In this document: positions 6,100 to 13,616 of the stretch, in pieces
Position numbering within the stretch: position 1 is the first letter of the stretch
How the letters are laid out: the number at the start of each line of letters is the position of its first letter
NCBI GenBank assembly: GCA_046094825.1
Contig: JBJTIF010000119.1
Span: 1 to 14,123 of the forward strand
Reading direction: 5' to 3'
DNA length: 14,123 nt
Origin: JBJTIF01 sp046094825
GTDB lineage: Bacteria > Actinomycetota > UBA4738 > HRBIN12
The notes under the pieces: generated by a model
Seen by the model: only the letters and a program-made list of their open reading frames with translations
What the model was told of the DNA's origin: nothing
The model's database searches: none
Program-made: the position numbers and the translations under genes

Positions 6100-7676
6100 G
6101 GCGCGCGGTCGCGGCGGTGGCGCTCGCCGCTGCGGCCGCGATGTCCCTCGACCCTCCCGCGCGTGCGTCCGAACCGCGACCGGACATCGTCCTCATCGTC
6201 ACGGACGACCAGCGCTGGGACTCGCTCGACGCGATGCCGATCCTCGCCCGCGAGCTCGTCGCTCGTGGCACGACGTTCGCGAACGCGTTCGCGACGACGC
6301 CGCTCTGCTGCCCGAGCCGCGCGAGCATCCTCACCGGGAACCTCGCGCACACGACGCGCGTGTACCGCAACGCGCCGCCGTTCGGCCGGTACGAGTGGTT
6401 CGACGACCGCTCGACGCTCGCGACGTGGCTCGACGACGCGGGCTACGCCACCGGGTACGTCGGGAAGTACCTGAACGGCTACCAGCACGCGGCCCTCACC
6501 GGCGTCGTGCCCCCCGGGTGGGATCGGTGGGTCGCGTTCGTGCGCCCGTTCTACACGGACTACGCGCTCACCGTCGACGGCATGGTCGAGCGCGACCTCG
6601 CGACGTACGCGACGGATCGGCTCGCGGACGAGGCGGTCGCCTTCGTGGAGGGCGCGGAGGGCCCGCTGTTCCTCACCTTCGCGCCGTACGCGCCGCACGA
6701 GCCCTCGACCCCGGCGCCCGAGGACGCCGCCGCGGTCGTGCCGAGCCGGACGTCGGCACCGACCGTCGGGGAGGAGGACGTGTCCGACAAGCCGGCGTGG
6801 GTCCGCGCGCTCCCGCCGCTCGACGCGGGGGACCGCGCGGCGCTCGCGACGATCCGGACCGACGCCGACCGCTCGCTCCTCGCGGTCGACCGGGCGATCG
6901 GGCGGATCCTCGACGCGCTCGCGCGCGCGGGCCGCCTCGACCGCACGCTCGTCGTCTTCACGTCCGACCAGGGCCTCGCCTACGGCGAGCACCGTTGGAC
7001 GAAGAAGGAGGCCCCGTACGAGGAGGTGATCCGCGTGCCGCTCGTGATCCGCGCGCCGGAGGCGTTCGGTGCCCCGACCCCGGCGACGCGGACCGAGCTC
7101 GTCGCGAACGTCGACCTCGCGCCGACGATCGCGGAGTTCGCGGGCGTCGCGCATCCGGCGACGGACGGCACGAGCCTCGCGCCGCTCCTGCGCGGCGAGG
7201 TCGTGGCCTGGCGCGACGCGGTGCTCCTCGAGCACCTCGGCGGCGGGACGCCGGTCCCGTCGTACTGCGGGGTCCGCACCGCCGACGCGAAGTACGTCCG
7301 CTACGGCACGGGCGAGGAGGAGCTCTACGACCTCGTCGCCGATCCGTTCGAGGCGACGAACCTCGCGGACGAACCGTCGGCGCTCCTCGATGACCTCCGG
7401 TCGCGCACGCGCACCCTCTGCGTCCCACCGCCTCCGGGGATGGAGGGTGGCCATGCGTCCGGCGCGTGGATCGCGATCGCGGTCCTCGCGCTCCTCGCGA
7501 CGGCCCCCGTGCGATACTCGCCGCATGGATCCCCGCGGCGGCCCGGTCCGCCGGCCGCCGATGTCGGCTCGCAGCCGTCGTGCGATGTACCGCCGGCGTC
7601 GGCTCGCCGCGCTCGGCGTCGTGCTCGCCCTCGCCGGTGGCGCGTACCTCGTCGTCCCGGACCTCCTCGCGGGTGA
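6075..7676 (+). CDS. Secreted formylglycine-dependent sulfatase
   Basis: Hydrolyses sulfate esters; the pattern TDDQRWDSLDAM ... GYVGKYLNGY resembles the N-acetylglucosamine-6-sulfatase branch. From GTG 6075, residues 1-31 form a signal peptide (basic RRxxRLRR-like start, Ala-rich core, ARA-SE cleavage site). The metal Asp pair is 44-45. Cys78 of CCPSR is the residue converted to formylglycine. SDQG gives Asp298, and GEHRWTKK supplies His306 and Lys310. The recognisable domain ends near residue 460; a hydrophobic segment (463-479) and an Arg/Pro-rich tail follow, a possible C-terminal anchor. The last ~150 nt overlap the next gene out of frame, so the tail may be extended by a lost stop or an indel. 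Other starts (GTG 6117, ATG 6141) would cut the signal peptide. A formylglycine-generating enzyme is needed and is not in the window. Confidence 0.88.
   Translation: MGRPPHRLRRAVAAVALAAAAAMSLDPPARASEPRPDIVLIVTDDQRWDSLDAMPILARELVARGTTFANAFATTPLCCPSRASILTGNLAHTTRVYRNAPPFGRYEWFDDRSTLATWLDDAGYATGYVGKYLNGYQHAALTGVVPPGWDRWVAFVRPFYTDYALTVDGMVERDLATYATDRLADEAVAFVEGAEGPLFLTFAPYAPHEPSTPAPEDAAAVVPSRTSAPTVGEEDVSDKPAWVRALPPLDAGDRAALATIRTDADRSLLAVDRAIGRILDALARAGRLDRTLVVFTSDQGLAYGEHRWTKKEAPYEEVIRVPLVIRAPEAFGAPTPATRTELVANVDLAPTIAEFAGVAHPATDGTSLAPLLRGEVVAWRDAVLLEHLGGGTPVPSYCGVRTADAKYVRYGTGEEELYDLVADPFEATNLADEPSALLDDLRSRTRTLCVPPPPGMEGGHASGAWIAIAVLALLATAPVRYSPHGSPRRPGPPAADVGSQPSCDVPPASARRARRRARPRRWRVPRRPGPPRG
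7513..7518 (+). promoter_or_regulatory. Candidate leaderless promoter -10 for the first phosphoesterase
   Basis: GATACT lies 6 nt (CGCCGC) before ATG 7525 and is one of the least GC-rich hexamers in this region. The spacing matches leaderless starts elsewhere in the window and favours ATG 7525 over ATG 7561 or 7585. It would lie inside the extended 3' end of the sulfatase frame. Confidence 0.4.
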
Positions 7677-9090
7677 CGGCGGCGGGGCCGGCGGCGGCGG
7701 GCGTCCGACGACGACGTCGCCGAGCGGCGAGCACCCGTCGGACACGCCGATCGAGCACATCGTCTTCATCGTGAAGGAGAACCGCTCCTTCAACAGCTAC
7801 TTCGCGACGTACCCGGGTGCGACCGGCGCGACGGAGGGCGGGACGATCACGTGCACCGAGGACGGCTGCGAGGACGGACCGGTCGTGCCGCTGAAGCCGG
7901 CGCCGGACATCATCGCCCACGACCTCACGCACTGCTTCCGCTGCGGGCTCGTCGCGATCAACGACGGCGCGATGAACGGTTTCAACCGGATGAACGGCGT
8001 CATCACCGTCTCCGAGGACAAGGCGCCCCTGTACGGGAGCGACCTGAGCGGCTACGTCTACCACGACCGGAGCTCGCTCCCGAACTACTGGGCGTACGCG
8101 GACCGGTTCGTCCTCGCCGACCACTTCTTCACCTCGATGTACGGACCGACGCTCCCCGAGCACCTCTACGCGGTCGCCGCGCAGTCGAACCTCATCGTCG
8201 ACAACAAGTCGACGACGGACACGCCCGGCAGCTACTGCGGAGATGACACGGAGTTCGCGACCCGCTTCGACCCCGACGAGATCCGGGGCGAGGAGGATCG
8301 CATCCTGAAGCTCGAGCGCGAGATCAACCGCAACGGGAGCAACGCGTACGACATCGGCGGGTACTGGGGCAAGGTCCGCCTCTGCTTCGACATCCCGGTC
8401 CTCCCCGACCAGCTCGAGGAGGCCGGCATCTCGTGGAAGTACTACGCGAACGAGAACGCGTGGATGAACGCCCTCCAGATGATCCGGCACGTGTACGAGG
8501 GCGAGATGTGGAGCAAGGTGCAGCCGCCGGAGAACTTCATCGACGACGTCGGCTCGGGCGAGATGCCGCAGGTCTCGTGGATCATCCCGCCCGAGTCGTA
8601 CAACGAGCACCCCGGCGGCGGGAAGAGCGCGTGCGCCGGGGAGAACTGGACCGTGCACCAGATCAACACGATCATGGAGAGTCCGTACTGGGAGTCGACG
8701 GCGATCGTCGTCGTCTGGGACGACTTCGGCGGCTTCTACGACCCCGTCCCGCCCCCCCAGGCCGACATCATGGGCCTCGGGCCGCGGACGCCCGCGCTCA
8801 TCATCTCGCCGTACACGAAGGCGGGCGCGAGCGCGGCCGGCGGCTCGATCGACGACACGGTGTACGAGTTCTCGTCGGTGCTCGCCTTCATCGAGGACGT
8901 CTTCGGCCTCGACCCGATGACCGAGCGCGATGCGAACGCGAACCCCCTCCTCGGGGCGTTCGACTTCGAGAACCCGAACTTCGACCCCCTCGTGCTCGAC
9001 CTGCGGGACGACTGTCCGTACGGCACCGACCTCGCGCACTTCTCGGCCTCGTGGCCGTTCCTGCGCACGATCGGCTCGGCGCGGGACTGA
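7525..9090 (+). CDS. Phosphoesterase family protein (acid phosphatase/phospholipase C superfamily), paralogue A
   Basis: A 521-residue predicted membrane-anchored or exported phosphoesterase (PF04185 type). A strongly basic N-terminus (RRRR at 23-26) and a hydrophobic segment (~27-45) are followed by a Gly/Thr/Ser linker to ~72, then the catalytic domain. Active-site motifs are KENRSF (Glu85, Asn86), YGPTLPEHLY (Thr209 in the nucleophile position), NEHPGG (Glu361, His362) and VWDDFGGFYD (Asp399, Asp400). The His of the usual YDHVPPP is Pro407. Paired cysteines (CTEDGC, CFRC) suggest disulfides. Substrate (phospholipid or phosphomonoester) is undetermined. ATG 7525 is chosen from promoter spacing; ATG 7561 and 7585 are alternatives that keep the anchor. 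The gene overlaps the sulfatase tail and is followed 13 nt later by its paralogue. Confidence 0.88.
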   Translation: MDPRGGPVRRPPMSARSRRAMYRRRRLAALGVVLALAGGAYLVVPDLLAGDGGGAGGGGRPTTTSPSGEHPSDTPIEHIVFIVKENRSFNSYFATYPGATGATEGGTITCTEDGCEDGPVVPLKPAPDIIAHDLTHCFRCGLVAINDGAMNGFNRMNGVITVSEDKAPLYGSDLSGYVYHDRSSLPNYWAYADRFVLADHFFTSMYGPTLPEHLYAVAAQSNLIVDNKSTTDTPGSYCGDDTEFATRFDPDEIRGEEDRILKLEREINRNGSNAYDIGGYWGKVRLCFDIPVLPDQLEEAGISWKYYANENAWMNALQMIRHVYEGEMWSKVQPPENFIDDVGSGEMPQVSWIIPPESYNEHPGGGKSACAGENWTVHQINTIMESPYWESTAIVVVWDDFGGFYDPVPPPQADIMGLGPRTPALIISPYTKAGASAAGGSIDDTVYEFSSVLAFIEDVFGLDPMTERDANANPLLGAFDFENPNFDPLVLDLRDDCPYGTDLAHFSASWPFLRTIGSARD

Positions 9091-9103
9091 TCGGGGGCCG
9101 ACG

Positions 9104-10621
9104 GTGACCGGACCGCTCCGGCGGTGGGGGCGGGGCGGGGCGCTCGCGCTCGCGGCCGTCGTCGTCGCGACCGGAGCCGCCGTCGGCGCGTGGTCCCTGC
9201 GCGAGCGCCCCACCCCGCGGACGATCGACCCCGACCTCCGCCGGATCGAGCACATCGTGTTCGTCATCAAGGAGAACAGGACGTTCAACCACTACTTCGC
9301 GACGTACCCGGGGGCGACGGGGTCGACGACCGGCGGGACGATCGTCTGCGACGCGGACGGGTGCGAGGACGGGCCGACGGTGCCGCTCCGCAAGGCTGCC
9401 GACGTGCAGCGCGACATCGCGCACTGCTTCGGGTGCGGCCTCGTCGCGATGAACGGCGGGAAGATGAACGGGTTCAACCGCCTCGCCGGCCCGACGGGGC
9501 TCGCCATCGAGCTCGACGGCTCGGACCTGGCGGGCTACGTGTACTTCGACCGGAGCGACCTCCCCGCGTACTGGGCGTACGCCGACCGCTACGTGCTCGC
9601 GGACCGGTTCTTCACGCCGATGGTCGGACCGACGACGCCGGAGCACCTCTACGCGATCGCCGCGGACGGCGCGGGGCTCGTCGACATCGGCAACCGCGGC
9701 GATCGCGGGACGCTCTACTGCGACGATCCGGAGGATCGCGGTGCGGCGTTCCGCGACGATCTCTCCGAGGCCGACCTCCGCCGGGTCATGGGCGTCGAGC
9801 GCGAGATCACCTCGGGACCCGAGGCGTACGCGACGCTGAAGACCTACTGGCACGAGGTGCGCTACTGCCTCGACGTCCCGACCGTCATCGACGAGCTCAT
9901 GGAGCGCGACATCCCGTGGCGCTTCTACGCGAACGTCGATCAGGTGCAGAACGTCCTCCAGCTCGTCCGACACCTCCGGGAGGGCGATGCGTGGTCGAAC
10001 CTCGCCCCGCCGGAGACGTTCGTGGCCGACGTCCGCGACGGTGCCCTCCCCGCCGTCTCGTGGGTCATCCCGCCGTGGTACTTCAACGAGCACCCGTGGG
10101 AGTTCCAGGACGGCGGTCCGACGGGACGCGGCAACAGCGTCTGCGCCGGGGAGAACTGGACCGTCCACCAGGTGAACGCGATCATGGAGAGCCCCGCGTG
10201 GTCCTCGACGGTCATCGTCGTGGTGTGGGACGACTTCGGCGGCTTCTACGATCCGGTCCCGCCCCCGCAGGTCGACCACATGGGGCTCGGGCCGCGCACG
10301 CCGGCGCTCATCATCTCCCCGTTCTCCCGCGCGGGGGCCAGCGCCGACGGCGGCTCGATCGATGGGACCGTGTACGAGTTCTCCTCGGTCGTGCGGCTCA
10401 TCGAGGACGTCTTCGACCTCCCGACGCTCACCGAACGCGACGCCGCCGCCGACCCGCTCTCCGGGGCGCTCGACTTCGCGCAGACGCCGCGCGAGCCGCT
10501 CGTCCTGCCGCTGCGCGATGACTGCCCGTACGGCACGACCGCCGCCGACCTCGAGACGCCCGGGGGCAACCTCCCCGTCGATCTCCGCCGCTTCAGCGAC
10601 GAGCGGCTCGCGGCGGACTGA
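9104..10621 (+). CDS. Phosphoesterase family protein (acid phosphatase/phospholipase C superfamily), paralogue B
   Basis: A 505-residue close relative of the preceding protein, alignable almost end to end, pointing to tandem duplication. Hydrophobic anchor or signal at ~11-30. Motifs: KENRTF (Glu57, Asn58), VGPTTPEHLY (Thr177), NEHPWEF (Glu329, His330), VWDDFGGFYDPVPPP (Asp376, Asp377, Pro384 replacing the usual His), ENWTVHQVNAIMES. The same cysteine pairs are kept (CDADGC, HCFGC). It has a short insertion after NEHP (EFQDGGPTGRG) compared with paralogue A. GTG 9104 is the only start that keeps the whole anchor; the upstream stop is 13 nt away with GGGGG as a weak ribosome-binding candidate. 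The stop codon lies in a small hairpin shared with the convergent third phosphoesterase. Confidence 0.88.
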   Translation: MTGPLRRWGRGGALALAAVVVATGAAVGAWSLRERPTPRTIDPDLRRIEHIVFVIKENRTFNHYFATYPGATGSTTGGTIVCDADGCEDGPTVPLRKAADVQRDIAHCFGCGLVAMNGGKMNGFNRLAGPTGLAIELDGSDLAGYVYFDRSDLPAYWAYADRYVLADRFFTPMVGPTTPEHLYAIAADGAGLVDIGNRGDRGTLYCDDPEDRGAAFRDDLSEADLRRVMGVEREITSGPEAYATLKTYWHEVRYCLDVPTVIDELMERDIPWRFYANVDQVQNVLQLVRHLREGDAWSNLAPPETFVADVRDGALPAVSWVIPPWYFNEHPWEFQDGGPTGRGNSVCAGENWTVHQVNAIMESPAWSSTVIVVVWDDFGGFYDPVPPPQVDHMGLGPRTPALIISPFSRAGASADGGSIDGTVYEFSSVVRLIEDVFDLPTLTERDAAADPLSGALDFAQTPREPLVLPLRDDCPYGTTAADLETPGGNLPVDLRRFSDERLAAD

Positions 10622-10634
10622 CCCGGCGGGTCAG
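10618..10634. terminator. Hairpin over two convergent stop codons (possible bidirectional terminator)
   Basis: CTGACCC, a 3-nt loop (GGC) and GGGTCAG form a perfect 7-bp inverted repeat. It contains the TGA of paralogue B (10619-10621) and the TGA of the leftward phosphoesterase (10631-10633). There is no T-run on either side, so intrinsic termination is uncertain. It is the only structure in the 9-nt gap between the converging genes. Confidence 0.4.
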
Positions 10635-12061
10635 CCCTCGACGGGCGACGCGGTCGGCGTCGGGCTCGTCGACGCGCTCGGCTGCGCGACGACGCCGGGG
10701 AGCTGCGCGTAGGGGTCGCCCGGCGGGCAGTCGGTGCGGAGCGGGAGCGGTTCGGGGTCCCGCGGCTCCTGCGAGAAGTCGAAGGCCGACAGGAGCGGCG
10801 TCGCATCGCGGTCGCGATCGGTGAGCTGGGCGAGGTTCCAGTTGTCCTCGACGAAGCGCAGGACGCTCGAGAACTCCCCGAGCTCCGAGGTCACGTAGCC
10901 GGTCTTCGCGTACGGCGAGATCACGAGGAGGGGAACGCGGATCCCGAAGCCGAACCCGTCCACCTGTGGCGGCGGCACGTGGTCGTAGAAGCCGCCGTAG
11001 TCGTCCCACGTGATGAAGATCGCCGTGGTCGCCCACATCGGGCTCGCCATGATCGCGTTCACGATCTCCGTCGTCCAGTTCTCGCCGTGGCAGAACGAGT
11101 ACTCGGGGTGCTCCGACACCTCGAACCGCGGGGTGACCCACGTCATCGGCGCGACGCGGCCGTCCTCGACGTCGCGCACGAACCGGTCCACCGGGTGGAT
11201 GTGCCGGCGCCAGACCTCCGGGTCCTCGCGGACGTGCCGGACGGCGTCGTAGGCGGACCAGAGGTAGCCGTTCTGGTCCTGCTCCGCGGAGTAGTAGAGC
11301 CACGGGATCCCCGCCTCGTTCAGGAGGTCGCCCTCGGTGAGGAAGTCGAAGCACGGCGGCACCTGCTCCTCCTCGCCCTCGCTGTCCCGCACGCGGACGT
11401 AGGAGCTCGGGAGCGAATCGCAGCCCCAGGCCTTGAAGAGCCCCGTCGCCTGGTGCCGCTCGCGCAGCAGCGCGCGGTCCTGGACCGGGTTCTCGAGCGC
11501 CCCCCCGGACGTCGCGGCGATCGTGTAGAGGTGGTTCGGGAACGACGGCCCGTGCGCGCTCGCGAAGAAGTTGTCGCCGAGGACGAACCGCTCGGCCCAC
11601 GTCCAGTAGTTCGGGAGGTCCTCGGGGAGGAACTGCGTGTACGCGTAGCGCTCGGCGGCCGCGTCGATCGTCGCGAACCCGTCCATCGCGCCCTCGTTCC
11701 ACGCGTCGAGCGCGCACTGGTAGCAGTGCTTGATGTCCTCGGAGAGGACGTCCGGGCTCCGGGTGAGCGGCCGCACCTCGCCGCGGTCGAGGCCCTCGGT
11801 CGCACCGTTCGCTCCCGGGAAGCGCCCGAACATCTGGTCGAACGTGCGGTTCTCCTTGATGATGAACACGACGTGCTTGATCGGGAAGCGCGTCACGAAC
11901 CGCGACGCATCGACGACCGGCGGGCGTCCCTTCAGGGAGAGCGGCGGGACGGTGTCCCAGTCGCGCGGGCCGGGGCGGAAGGCGTACGCGAGGCCGGCGA
12001 GCGCGAGGAGCGCGACCGCGGCGCGGACGACGCGGCCGCGTCGGGTGAGTCGGGTCGCCAC
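10631..12061 (-). CDS. Phosphoesterase family protein (acid phosphatase/phospholipase C superfamily), divergent paralogue C
   Basis: A 476-residue predicted exported or anchored phosphoesterase. Basic start then hydrophobic segment at ~11-27. Motifs: KENRTF (Glu70, Asn71), HGPSFPNHLY with Ser173 in the nucleophile position, SEHPEYSFCHGENW (Glu317, His318) and TWDDYGGFYDHVPPP (Asp353, Asp354, His361). It thus keeps the Ser and His that the two rightward paralogues lack, and resembles the standard family more closely. The C-terminus is a Ser/Thr/Pro-rich tail (~460-473) that could be glycosylated or lie in the cell wall. The start is GTG at 12059-12061, 10 nt after the kamA-type stop on the same strand. 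It may be read from the upstream gene and also from a candidate promoter overlapping that stop. Confidence 0.9.
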   Translation of the reverse strand: MATRLTRRGRVVRAAVALLALAGLAYAFRPGPRDWDTVPPLSLKGRPPVVDASRFVTRFPIKHVVFIIKENRTFDQMFGRFPGANGATEGLDRGEVRPLTRSPDVLSEDIKHCYQCALDAWNEGAMDGFATIDAAAERYAYTQFLPEDLPNYWTWAERFVLGDNFFASAHGPSFPNHLYTIAATSGGALENPVQDRALLRERHQATGLFKAWGCDSLPSSYVRVRDSEGEEEQVPPCFDFLTEGDLLNEAGIPWLYYSAEQDQNGYLWSAYDAVRHVREDPEVWRRHIHPVDRFVRDVEDGRVAPMTWVTPRFEVSEHPEYSFCHGENWTTEIVNAIMASPMWATTAIFITWDDYGGFYDHVPPPQVDGFGFGIRVPLLVISPYAKTGYVTSELGEFSSVLRFVEDNWNLAQLTDRDRDATPLLSAFDFSQEPRDPEPLPLRTDCPPGDPYAQLPGVVAQPSASTSPTPTASPVEG

Positions 12062-12068
12062 CCGCAGG

Positions 12069-12074
12069 AGCCTA
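12069..12074 (-). promoter_or_regulatory. Possible leaderless -10 overlapping the KamA-family stop codon
   Basis: The minus strand reads TAGGCT, 7 nt (CCTGCGG), then GTG of phosphoesterase C. The TAG is also the stop codon of the KamA-family gene, so a chance match is quite possible. If used, it would give this gene its own leaderless transcript. Confidence 0.3.
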
Positions 12075-13502
12075 GCGGAGCGGGGCGGCGCCGGCGCCCT
12101 CGAGCGCGGGCGAGGCGTGGCGCGCGGCGTACTCGCGCCAGTAGGCCTTCCCGTCCTCGGGGAGCGTGTCGATCGGGTCGTAGTACGGGTACTCGCGCGT
12201 GAGGGCGTCGGCGTCGTCGGCCTCGATGCCCGTCCGGTAGTTCTTCGTCCAGTACGAGATGCCCTGCACGCGGTCGTAGTCCTTCAGCATGTGGACCCAG
12301 CGCTTGCCGACGAAGGGCACGTCGCAGACCACCCGCGGCGTCGCGAAGCCGGGGAGGTACCCGAGGAGGCCGTACTGGAGCTCCTGCGCCTGCGCGACCG
12401 ACGTCCGCCAGTGCTCGGCGTTCGGGATCATGTCGCACATGTAGAAGTAGTACGGGATGATCTTCGCGTGGTCGAGCAGCATGAAGCACAGCTCGAGCAG
12501 CTGCCCCGGCGAGGTGTTCACCCCGCGGAGCAGGACCCCCTGGTTGCGGACGTCGCGGAACCCGGCGTCGAGGAAGACCTTCGCCGCCCGGCCGACGAGC
12601 GGCGTCACCTGCTGCGCGGCGTTCACGTGCGTGTGGACGGCGATGTCGACGCCGCGGGCGTTCGCCTTCGCGGCCATCCGCTCCGCGGCCTCCTTCACCT
12701 CGTCCTGGAGGAAGTGCTGCGGGATCGCCATGAGGCCCTTCGTCGCGATCCGGATGTCGCGGATGTTCTCGATGTCGAGCAGCGACATCACGAAGTCCTC
12801 GAGCCGCTTGATCGGGACGTTCGCCATGTCCCCGCCCGAGACGACGACGTCGCGGACCACCGGGGTGCGCCGGAGGTAGTCGAGCATCGCCCCCCAGCGG
12901 TCGTTCTGCTTCATCTCGAACTTGTACTTCAGGAACTGCAGCGTGTCGTTGCCGACGAGGTCCATGCGCGTGCAGTGGCCGCAGTACTGCGGGCACGTCG
13001 GGATGAGCTCGGCGAGCACCTTCGTGGGGTAGCGGTGGGTGAGGCCCTCCACCGCCCACATGTCGGCCTCGTGGAGCGAGTCGCGGGAGGCCATCGGGTG
13101 GCTCGGCCACTCGGGGTCGCGGTCGCTGAAGGCCGGCGCCATGTAGCGGCGCACGGGGTCGGCGCGGAGGTCGCGCTCGTCCATCGTGTTCAGCATCTGC
13201 GGGGGGATGAGCATCGACATCGTCGCGCGCTCGCGCTGGTCGCGCTCGAGGTCGGCCAGGAGGTCGTCGGTGAGGAAGTCCCCGAGCGCCTTCTTGAACT
13301 CGACGAGGTTCTTCACCGAGTGGGCCCGCTGCCACTGCGCGCTCTCCCACTCCTCGCGGGAGACCTCGGCGTAGCCGGGGAGGCGCGTCCAGTCGGGCTC
13401 GACGTACGCGCGCTCGAGCGGGTAGCGGAACGGCTGCGCCGCGACCTTCGCGTGCGGATCCCGGTGCCCGGGGCGCACGTGCCCGTTGCCCTGCTCGCTC
13501 AC
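12072..13502 (-). CDS. KamA family radical SAM protein (lysine 2,3-aminomutase-like)
   Basis: A 476-residue PLP- and SAM-dependent aminomutase homologue; the reference enzyme turns L-lysine into L-beta-lysine. The radical SAM cluster motif is CPQYCGHCTR (Cys170, 174, 177), and Arg179 matches the carboxylate-binding Arg of KamA. CDMIPNAEHWRT gives Asp357 and CDVPFVGK gives Asp394; these align with the two Asp that bind the lysine side-chain amine, and Lys400 aligns with the PLP lysine. The usual PGGGGK is PFVGK, one residue shorter. The structural-zinc cysteines of clostridial KamA are not seen (Ser331 after LLRGVN, no CxCxxC tail). GTG 13502 is chosen because GGAGG lies 5 nt upstream. Lysine is the likely substrate, possibly for beta-lysine osmolytes, but this is inference. 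Confidence 0.88.
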   Translation of the reverse strand: MSEQGNGHVRPGHRDPHAKVAAQPFRYPLERAYVEPDWTRLPGYAEVSREEWESAQWQRAHSVKNLVEFKKALGDFLTDDLLADLERDQRERATMSMLIPPQMLNTMDERDLRADPVRRYMAPAFSDRDPEWPSHPMASRDSLHEADMWAVEGLTHRYPTKVLAELIPTCPQYCGHCTRMDLVGNDTLQFLKYKFEMKQNDRWGAMLDYLRRTPVVRDVVVSGGDMANVPIKRLEDFVMSLLDIENIRDIRIATKGLMAIPQHFLQDEVKEAAERMAAKANARGVDIAVHTHVNAAQQVTPLVGRAAKVFLDAGFRDVRNQGVLLRGVNTSPGQLLELCFMLLDHAKIIPYYFYMCDMIPNAEHWRTSVAQAQELQYGLLGYLPGFATPRVVCDVPFVGKRWVHMLKDYDRVQGISYWTKNYRTGIEADDADALTREYPYYDPIDTLPEDGKAYWREYAARHASPALEGAGAAPLR

Positions 13503-13526
13503 GCCTGCCTCCGTGGATCGGGGAAC

Positions 13527-13540
13527 CGGCCGATCGGCCG
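13527..13540. promoter_or_regulatory. 14-bp perfect palindrome upstream of the KamA-family gene (possible operator)
   Basis: CGGCCGATCGGCCG is its own reverse complement. It lies 25-38 nt upstream of the KamA-family start and directly next to the expected transcription start of the candidate promoter at 13548-13553. A dimeric repressor site is possible. In very GC-rich DNA a palindrome of this length can also arise by chance. Confidence 0.35.
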
Positions 13541-13547
13541 CGTTCCG

Positions 13548-13553
13548 ATGATA
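13548..13553 (-). promoter_or_regulatory. Candidate -10 box for the KamA-family gene
   Basis: The minus strand reads TATCAT, a close match to TATAAT and an AT-rich island in GC-rich surroundings. It would start transcription near 13541, giving a ~40-nt leader that includes the 14-bp palindrome and the GGAGG Shine-Dalgarno. No good -35 is visible; the expected place abuts the large palindrome at 13573-13612. Confidence 0.45.
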
Positions 13554-13572
13554 GCCGCCGGCGGGCGGGGTT

Positions 13573-13612
13573 CCGGGTGGCGCAGGCACGCTCGCGTGCC
13601 TGCGCCACCCGG
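13573..13612. repeat. Perfect 19-bp inverted repeat with 2-nt centre (palindrome 1)
   Basis: The arm CCGGGTGGCGCAGGCACGC (13573-13591) is exactly complementary to 13594-13612, separated only by TC. As RNA or extruded DNA it would fold with an effective 4-nt loop. It sits between two divergent starts, so it terminates neither annotated gene. It shares AGGCACGC followed by TCGC or CTCGC with palindrome 2, which begins 5 nt further on. Confidence 0.85.
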
Positions 13613-13616
13613 TTCG

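Noticed and set aside
6958..9288. A 776-codon minus-strand frame opposite the sulfatase and phosphoesterase A
   Set aside because: No motif is seen, composition is arginine-heavy, and the plus-strand genes have complete active sites.
7525..10621. The tandem phosphoesterases as a mobile element or assembly duplication
   Set aside because: The copies differ throughout at protein level, including an insertion in B, and have no flanking repeats or transposase. An old gene duplication explains them.
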